Origin: Centroberyx gerrardi
Lineage: Eukaryota; Chordata; Actinopteri; Beryciformes; Berycidae
Direction: 5' to 3'
Length of the DNA: 64,000 bases
Assembly (NCBI RefSeq): GCF_048128805.1
Contig: NC_136019.1
Coordinates: 17,691,381-17,755,380 of the forward strand
Under the pieces are notes generated by a model. The model ran no database searches. It had not been told where the DNA came from and worked only from the letters and a program-made list of their open reading frames with translations. Shown one piece after another: positions 56,871 to 64,000 of the stretch (its first letter is position 1; each line of letters starts with the position of its first letter). A program made the position numbers and the translations under genes.

Positions 56871-58550
56871 CGGTCCAGTATCTTTTTTTTGCGATTTGAT
56901 TTAGGAAAACTGTGTAATGTTTAAAGTCTTAGCTACGTATAGCGTTGTGATACCTAGATATTTAAATGAGCGAAAATAAATAATAAAATCACCAAGTTTA
57001 CAAAAGTATTTTGGCCATTTATGTATAACGTTAGTAATAAGAGTAAACAGGTTTTCATTACACCAGATTTCACCGAATGGTACACTTTTAGGGAAAATCT
57101 TAGTTGGATTTGCAAACTCTTGGCTCTAGTTAAAGTTACCAGGCTGTCATAGATATGTAAACCATCTTGAGAGTATTAACTCTTTGGTCGAACGAACGGC
57201 TTTCTTTCAGTTTCACTGAGGCAAAAGTCCCGCCCACTGACGCGTCGTCTGGGAGTCTCATTGGTTGTTTACATGGCTGTACTACATCAATGATGAAATC
57301 CTACTTACCACAATGTAAGATGTGTCTGATATGATGATGCAAGTGCTGTATGGTACGATTATACCATTATATTGAACTGAATGGAGCTATAAGATAGACT
57401 GGAATGTAGTAGTGCACTATTTGTTAACTGACAATTCAAATCCCTGTATTTTTATTGTATTTATCGCCCTTACACAAAATAAATAGTCATCCTATTAGTC
57501 ATAATGATACACAAACAAGCAGAACACCAGAACTTGAAAATGGACAAAAAATTATACCACAGTAAATCCTATAGGAAATGTAAAAAAAATAAAATAAAGT
57601 GATTCCGGTGACAGTAAAATGATTCATCATCATCATGGGGTTTGGCTCCATGACTTCATCCAATATTGTGCTGAATCAAAAATAGGCCTTTTAGTGTGTG
57701 GAAGGGTGACAGAGTTCTTTCCCCATCATAGTTTGTTTTTCACTGCTTGATTCATACTCGCATTGCATTTATAAAGAAAGGGAGATAAAGGAATGGAGAG
57801 GCTGATTATAGGACTTCTCGCCATAAGCTGTTTCCCGATTAATGTTTAAACTGTTTCATGTAACAATGACGCTTGTCTGATTTATTGTTTCCCGCCATGG
57901 TTGTAAGTATTGCCGTGCTCAACAACACGTCAAACTACCGGCGCTGAAGTCCTTTCTGTTTCACGTTGCGACATCTGAGAAATTACAAGAGCTGTGATGC
58001 TGCATTCAGGTGCTCCTCTTAAGCTCGTACGTCTGGGCTGTTGTAAATAGCCTACGACTTATTGGTGCATTCCAGTAACTTTTGATCAGAAAACACAATA
58101 CATGGACTATGTAACAAAAGTAGCTTTCACATGGCTGTTGTTTTATTTTAGAAATCAGTTGCTGAAACAACTTCCATACTCTGCCGCTCCTACATGTTTC
58201 ATCTTGGCAACTCGGCTATCATAGAAAATCCCCAAATTCCCAGTCTTATTTGTTTATTCATTATCATATGCCATCCCATTAATATATCCCCTCATTAAAA
58301 TGTTTCCCTGTCATCTTTACCACTCTGTTGGGTTGTTCATGTGCGTCCAATTCAGAACAATGCTATTTCCAACTTTGCACATGAAGGCAGCATCATTACC
58401 ACTTGGTCTTGTGACACTGTAGGGAGATAGAGCTTGCAAAGAGCAGGAGGAGTCTGTTCTCTTCCTGCTTTCACTCTCATGTGGACAGTATAATCTGACA
58501 CCGTTAGTTCTCTGTCAAGCCCAGCGCTCAGTGAACATTTGGCCCTCCTT
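56871..58550. other. Intergenic region between rbm14b-like gene and TIFA
   Basis: No gene recognised. Around 57,203-57,217 the sequence TTTCAGTTTCACT (reverse AGTGAAACTGAAA) fits an IRF/ISRE site, and ATTGG (CCAAT box) follows near 57,260. This could be an upstream control element of TIFA, an immune adaptor gene, but the position alone does not prove it. Confidence 0.4.
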
Positions 58551-58554
58551 GCCT

Positions 58555-58594
58555 GCGTATTCAGGAAAAGCACATAAAGAAATTCAACATACAG
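58555..58594 (+). other. End of a non-coding first exon of TIFA (inferred)
   Basis: A strong donor (CATACAG/GTAAGG at 58594/58595) and an acceptor (CCTCACCACAG, exon from 58745) frame an intron of 150 bp just before the start codon. The exon's 5' end is not known. Confidence 0.5.
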
Positions 58595-58794
58595 GTAAGG
58601 CACAGACACATCTGACAACAGGAATTAATGTATTTGTTATCTATTTGTTGAATGACTTTACTTTCTTTCTGTTTGACCGGTGAGCCCCCACTCATCTCTA
58701 TGCAAATGTTCATGTGTCTCTTTGCATTCCCTCCCTCACCACAGCCTTTCATCACTGACACAGATCAAGAGGTCAGTTGATTGCATCATCCACG

Positions 58795-59388
58795 ATGGAT
58801 GCGTCCCAGACAATGGAGACCGAAGAGGACCTGCTGACCTGCCTCCACATCAAGCTCTACCACCCCCAGCAGAGTTCCCGAGGCTTTTACCACCAGCTGC
58901 CCGTGGGGAACAGAAACAAACGCCCGGTGGACGAACCCCTGAGGCTGGGCCGCGACCGCCAGACCTGCACCTTCGTCCTGGACGACCCCCGGGTGTCCCG
59001 CAAACAGCTGGCCCTGCACGCCTACCGCACGCCCATGAGCCCGGATACGCTCTTCGCCGTGCAGAACCTGAGCCAGAGGGGGCGGATGTCGGTGAACGGC
59101 TTGGCGCTGGGCTTCTTGGAGAGGGCCGACCTCCCGGACAAGGCCCTGATCCGGTTCGGGGAGTACGAGATGCTGGTGATCCGCGAGTCGGGCGAGGCCA
59201 AGGGCAACTTTGAGGTGGAGTTCGAGGTGCTGCCAGTGCCTCCGTCCAGGGAGACGGGCGCGGGCGTGCCGAGCATGACGGCCATCATGGACACGGGCTC
59301 GTGCCACTGCGTGACCAACAGCTTCCCGGCTGAACTGAGGGTGCGCGGCCCTCTGGAGACTGATGAGACTCTCATGTATCACTCCTGA
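58795..59388 (+). CDS. tifa: TIFA, TRAF-interacting protein with FHA domain
   Basis: Single coding exon, 197 aa. TIFA is the cytosolic adaptor that, after ALPK1 senses ADP-heptose, is phosphorylated on Thr9, forms oligomers through its FHA domain and activates TRAF6 and NF-kB. Here the ATG at 58795 puts a threonine in an ETEE context exactly at position 9, and it has a good initiation context (A at -3, G at +4). The FHA domain spans about 45-125, with LGR (51-53), VSRKQ (67-71), VQNLS (89-93) and RFGEYEML. The C-terminal PLETDE (186-191) fits the TRAF6 motif PxExxE, as in human PTEMDE. The coding sequence is GC-rich with strong codon bias. A poly(A) signal ATTAAA is at 59682-59687. Confidence 0.93.
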   Translation: MDASQTMETEEDLLTCLHIKLYHPQQSSRGFYHQLPVGNRNKRPVDEPLRLGRDRQTCTFVLDDPRVSRKQLALHAYRTPMSPDTLFAVQNLSQRGRMSVNGLALGFLERADLPDKALIRFGEYEMLVIRESGEAKGNFEVEFEVLPVPPSRETGAGVPSMTAIMDTGSCHCVTNSFPAELRVRGPLETDETLMYHS

Positions 59389-59709
59389 TGGAATCACCTC
59401 TCACTGCCTGACACTGTAAACCCTCTTACTGTGAAAGATGTCAAGCTGTCTTAAGACTGACTTGCGTTTGAAGGCAATACAAATGAGTGCTGTGTAGTCG
59501 TTACATCATAGTTTAAGCATGCTTGTATATAAATCTTTTTTGCAATGTGAAATCTGTATTTTTACTTTGCACTAAGCATATATATTTTTATAGACTATTT
59601 CTATACACTGGAAAGCTGTGATCTTAGTATTAGTATGCCTATTGTGAAGTGCTAAGGCTATTCATTTATACACAAATCCCATTAAATCATCTATTTAGTA
59701 ATCTTGTCA

Positions 59710-60084
59710 TTTTTTCTGAATGTTGTCTCAAGTAAAAAAAAATCTTATTTATAGAGTTGACAAGCTATTTTGAGGCCTTCATTTCCCATTCAGTAGTAGT
59801 TTATGTGTCTCTATCTGTTAAACACATGGATATTGTTGACCCTCTCAACAAACAGCACAGTGCCTCAGCTCCTAACCTTATAGGGAGCAGGTTTTTCCAG
59901 AATTCCTTGAGATGAGGCAACATAGGCCGCATTTTTTCTTGGGCTCGGGTTACTGTTACACTGCCAACCCAGACACAAAACACACGCCTCTTTTCTCGGC
60001 ATCAAATTTATTGAAACCGAAGCTCTTTCGCACAGCGTTACTACATTTCTTATTAAAGGACCTGCTGCGAGGAAATGTTAGTCA
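59710..60084. other. Intergenic stretch after TIFA, nothing recognised
   Basis: No gene or known repeat is recognised. The last 8 bp (GTTAGTCA, 60077-60084) flank the left hAT element. Confidence 0.5.
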
Positions 60085-60377
60085 CAAGGGCGGATATTTC
60101 ATTTCACTGTTGGGGGGGACAATAAACAGAAAAATTTCTCAAGAGCAATTCCTGAAGGGGACACCAAAGGTGCCGCCAAAAGTACTGTTGTATTAAATGT
60201 ATATAGAGGTCCATTATGAAACATTTCCATAAGCACGTCATTCCTTTCTTATGAAGATTTTATCAAATTGCCTTTGATATTACTGGGGTCTTTCTACTTG
60301 GCGTTTCGGTGCACTGAAAAATGATCGGATGTCTGTTTTTCTTTTCTCTGCCATTTTAACTGACTGGCTGACAAATA

Positions 60378-60410
<33 letters not shown>

Positions 60411-61454
60411 CATGCAGGTTATTTACAGTAGTAGGTGAGATGCAACACCCATTAACTGAACTAAAGCTAATATATGCCTAATTAGATTTAGTTTTCCCGA
60501 AAAAGCAGATCTCTAATGTTTTGCTGTCAATGTGTAAAAGTCCAGAACGCTATGAAGCCTGCCAGAAACTTACTTATATTTTAACATAATGTTTGTTGTA
60601 ATTATGTCTTTTTTATTAAGTCTCACAAATGAACAAAATTATGAACAAAATAACATAGTGGCAGCCATTTTACATGCAGTAAGAAAAAAATAATATACTT
60701 AGAACCTAATTACATAGGGTAAGTTAATCTTAAATATTATATTATAGAAATATTACTGTTACCATCTACAAAAGATAAAGTATTTTGGTATGAAATCCCG
60801 CATTTTAATTTAACCAACTATCCTGTATCATAAATACATGTCTGGCATTTGTAACAAACCAAACCGCTTGAAAATCGGTCGAAAATTCAGTGAGTTATGA
60901 TGATTTTAATTGTGGACAGACCTCCTGCCTCCATACACACACATGCATTAGGAGACGCGGCTCCGTACCAACACGCTGACGCACAAGATTCAACCGCGAG
61001 GTAACGGAACAAAATGTAGTCTGGTTACAATTGTGAATGTGTTTTATTCTATTGAGTGGTAGAAGTAAAGAAAAATGTCTGACACATCCTTTGTTTTAAG
61101 TTAACCTTTGCAAAGTAGCTTCTTACTGGAGGTCTGCCACCACTGACACACTTCCAGAGATCCTCCACACACACTCGTACCGAGGGCTAATGTGTGTGTG
61201 TGGGGGTTCGGGGAGGCAGGTAGGCAGTGGACCGAACCACTGTGAGGCATATGAGGGGGGGACTCAATCTTTCGAAACTTAAAAACGCATTGTTTTGCGT
61301 CTATAATTAGCACAAGTGCTTTCAATGCATATTATTATATTATTTAAAATTATATAGTTATGTTTACAATGATATATTGAGGGGGACAACTCTCTGTTAG
61401 TCCCAGGAAGGGGGGGTCCGGACCCCCCTGTCCCCCCCGTGATTTCCGCCCCTG
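60085..61454 (-). mobile_element. hAT element, left copy (1,370 bp), inverted relative to the right copy
   Basis: Ends CAAGGGCGGAT and TCCGCCCCTG. On its minus strand it keeps the first 24 codons of a transposase-like ORF (MAEKRKTDIRSFF, near 60,356), a start typical of ZMYM/hAT-type transposases, so it is an internal deletion derivative. An AC microsatellite (60379-60409) lies inside. The two flanking 8-mers do not match each other (GTTAGTCA left, CGCCTACA right). They match those of the right copy instead. Confidence 0.85.
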
Positions 61455-62336
61455 CGCCTACAGTAGATGATGACGACCACATTCCCAACATTTTACAACT
61501 GCTGCACTTCTTGTCAACAACTCCATTGACACTATGTGCTCTTCTTCATGTGAGGAGATGCAGATACCCAAGGATGAAGCTGGGATGTATCTGTAACAGA
61601 GTTGTTACCGTGTATAATTACACTAAACCTGTTATTTTAGTTTGTATACCTGACGGTTTTCTTCTACCTTCATTGACAATTCTGCTGTCATATAGGCTAC
61701 AGTATGTACAGTAAGAGCCCCACCCCCTCCTGCACCCCTCCTTCTCCTTGCCCCCATAAACTTCCTGTCCCCCTTCACCTCTCCCCTTTTGCTGTGTTCC
61801 CCTATGGGAGAGGTGGGTGTCATTTTCCCTCCCGTATTATATCACAATCCATCTTATTGTTTCTTATCATTCATATTTCTATTTTTGTTATCCCTTCCGT
61901 CATAAAGTCTGGATGCACCTGTTAGTTTATAGATTGTCATGTATTGGCCCTTATATAAAGTTATATTTAACAACGAAATCTGCTAGCTAACAACTATATG
62001 AGTTAAGCTAACATTCCCCCTTTTTCCTTAATTTCATTTGTGCAGGAGCTGGAATGCTGTATTAAATTGGAGGATTTGTTTTGTTTTTCTTATTTCATGT
62101 CAGGTATGTTTACTGTGTTTTATTTTAAACCTTAAATCCTTCCACACAACGCAGAATTTCACCGGTTACATATCTATAAATGTCATTTTTAGAGGGAATT
62201 GCCAGTACCAACTGTAAATTCAATACACTGAAAAAGAAACATTGCACTCAAACACAAGTTTAGGCTGATGCTGTTGTTCTGTGGCTTATTGGGAAAGTGG
62301 CTGAATGACATCATGGTGATAGAGGGCCTGACTAAC
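61455..62336. other. Segment of 882 bp between the two hAT copies, inferred to be inverted
   Basis: No gene is recognised. 61,465-61,560 reads DDDDHIPNILQLLHFLSTTPLT, weakly like the C-terminal dimerisation part of a hAT transposase. Its outer 8-mers are CGCCTACA and TGACTAAC, the complements of the right and left outer flanks. Confidence 0.6.
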
Positions 62337-63375
62337 CAGGGGCGGAAATCACGGGGGGGACAGGGGGGTCCGGACCCCCCCTTCCTGGGACTAACAGAGA
62401 GTTGTCCCCCTCAATATATCATTGTAAACATAACTATATAATTTTAAATAATATAATAATATGCATTGAAAGCACTTAATTATAGACGCAAAACAATGCG
62501 TTTTTAAGTTTCGAAAGATTGAGTCCCCCCCTCATATGCCTCACAGTGGTTCGGTCCACTGCCTACCTGCCTCCCCGAACCCCCCCACACACACATTAGA
62601 CCTCGGTACGAGTGTCTGTGGAGGATCTCTGGAAGTGTGTCAGTGGTGGCAGACCTCCAGTAAGAAGCTACTTTGCAAAGGTTAACTTAAAACAAAGGAT
62701 GTGTCAGACATTTTTCTTTACTTCTACCACTCAATAGAATAAAACACATTCACAATTGTAATCAGACTACATTTTGCTCCGTTACCTCGCGGTTGAATCT
62801 CGTGCGTCAGCGTGTTGGTACGGAGCCGCGTCTCCTAATGCATGTGTGTGTATGGAGGCAGGAGGTCTGTCCACAATTAAAATCATCATAACTCACTGAA
62901 TTTTCGACCGATTTTCAAGCGGTTTGGTTTGTTACAAATGCCAGACATGTATTTATGATACAGGATAGTTGGTTAAATTAAAATGCGGGATTTCATACCA
63001 AAATACTTTATCTTTTGTAGATGGTAACAGTAATATTTCTATAATATAATATTTAAGATTAACTTACCCTATGTAATTAGGTTCTAAGTATATTATTTTT
63101 TTCTTACTGCATGTAAAATGGCTGCTACTATGTTATTTTGTTCATAATTTTGTTCATTTGTGAGACTTAATAAAAAAGACATAATTACAACAAACATTAT
63201 GTTAAAATATAAGTAAGTTTCTGGCAGGCTTCATAGCGTTCTGGACTTTTACACACTGACAGCAAAACATTAGAGATCTGCTTTTTCGGGAAAACTAAAT
63301 CTAATTAGGCATATATTAGCTTTAGTTCAGTTAATGGGTGTTGCATCTCACCTACTACTGTAAATAACCTGCATG

Positions 63376-63428
<53 letters not shown>

Positions 63429-63721
63429 TATTTGTCAGCCAGTCAGTTAAAATGGCAGAGAAAAGAAAAACAGACATCCGATCATTTTTCAGTGCACCGA
63501 AACGCCAAGTAGAAAGACCCCAGTAATATCAAAGGCAATTTGATAAAATCTTCATAAGAAAGGAATGAAGTGCTTATGGAAATGTTTCATAATGGACCTC
63601 TATATACATTTAATACAACAGTACTTTTGGCGGCACCTTTGGTGTCCCCTTCAGGAATTGCTCTTGAGAAATTTTTCTGTTTATTGTCCCCCCCAACAGT
63701 GAAATGAAATATCCGCCCTTG
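62337..63721 (+). mobile_element. hAT element, right copy (1,385 bp)
   Basis: Same element as 60085-61454 in opposite orientation, highly similar over its whole length; most of the size difference is the TG microsatellite (63374-63427). The outer flank TGTAGGCG is at 63722-63729 and the inner flank TGACTAAC at 62329-62336. Confidence 0.85.
63452..63526 (+). pseudogene. Remnant of the N-terminus of a hAT transposase in the right copy
   Basis: The open frame MAEKRKTDIRSFFSAPKR runs 24 codons to a TAA. The basic start followed by a SFF motif is usual for transposases of the ZMYM/DUF4371-containing hAT group. The rest of the transposase is missing. Confidence 0.55.
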
Positions 63722-63729
63722 TGTAGGCG

Positions 63730-64000
63730 GGAACTGGATCAGTCCAGCCAACATATTTCCTTCATAACCACTGATCCAGACATCTTGGGGAGTGTAACCA
63801 CCACCCGAGGAAGGAGTGTGCTTAAAGGAAACCTCCTTTGAGCTGAAATAACCCCAATGAGCAAAGCAAACCCTCAAAATGGGGAAGAGAGAAAGTGGCA
63901 CTTCTCAGTCTTTGCCAAATACGGAAAATATAAATGAAAGTGTTGCTTTGAGCATTTTACGGTATGCTGCAACTTCATTACTGATAATGCTTTATATAAC
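63730..64000. other. Right end of the window, nothing recognised
   Basis: Open frames cross this stretch from the transposon and have no recognisable domain. Confidence 0.4.

Noticed and set aside
58786-59397. 203-codon open frame antisense to TIFA
   Set aside because: It is a shadow of the GC-rich TIFA coding exon.
60085-63721. One large palindromic transposon instead of two hAT copies
   Set aside because: Each arm has its own pair of ends, and the exchanged 8-mers are explained exactly by two insertions and one inversion.

Overview
This window is vertebrate and almost certainly teleost nuclear DNA. It has multi-exon genes with GT/AG introns, abundant hAT, L2, DIRS-type and Gypsy-type repeats, and three recognisable kinds of gene: a tandem family of small immunoglobulin-domain receptors, an RBM14-type RNA-binding protein gene (minus strand) and TIFA (plus strand).

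Positions 1 to about 51,850 are a tandem array of one receptor gene: ten copies, all on the plus strand. Each copy has six coding exons: signal peptide, one V-type Ig domain, a short acidic stalk, a transmembrane segment, a short linker, and a tail with an ITIM (LKYAAL) and a second C-terminal tyrosine. Eight copies read through intact (starts at 4006, 7119, 15287, 21295, 32087, 38761, 43660 and 49013). One is cut by the left edge (last exon 224-346). One (26596-30001) is a pseudogene broken inside its Ig exon. The copies differ in stalk cysteines, tail tyrosines and linker length, and gene 6 is a mosaic of its neighbours. I do not assign the family to NITR, DICP or CD300-like receptors without a search. 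The layout is that of a paired or inhibitory innate receptor cluster.

The repeat unit is unusual. Besides the receptor it carries an old DIRS-type relic, a well conserved block downstream of the receptor, and, upstream of most receptors, a copy of the terminal 3'-UTR exon (with splice acceptor) of the rbm14-type gene that borders the array on the right. The original exon lies at about 53,885-54,516. Homology to the units stops near 54,660, inside that gene's last intron, so the duplication breakpoint is visible. Units 3, 5 and 6 have instead an L2-like LINE with stacked DNA transposons and, in units 3 and 6, a solo LTR.

The rbm14b-like gene (CDS 54965-56126, minus) has two RRMs and a Pro/Tyr/Arg-rich tail, 345 aa. 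TIFA (CDS 58795-59388, plus) is 197 aa with the regulatory Thr9, an FHA domain and a C-terminal TRAF6 motif; it is the adaptor of ALPK1-TRAF6-NF-kB signalling.

From 60,077 to 63,729 two near-identical hAT elements lie in opposite orientation around an 882-bp segment. Their 8-bp target duplications are exchanged between the two elements, the signature of an inversion of the intervening DNA (or of an assembly flip). The rest of the right end is ordinary intergenic sequence.
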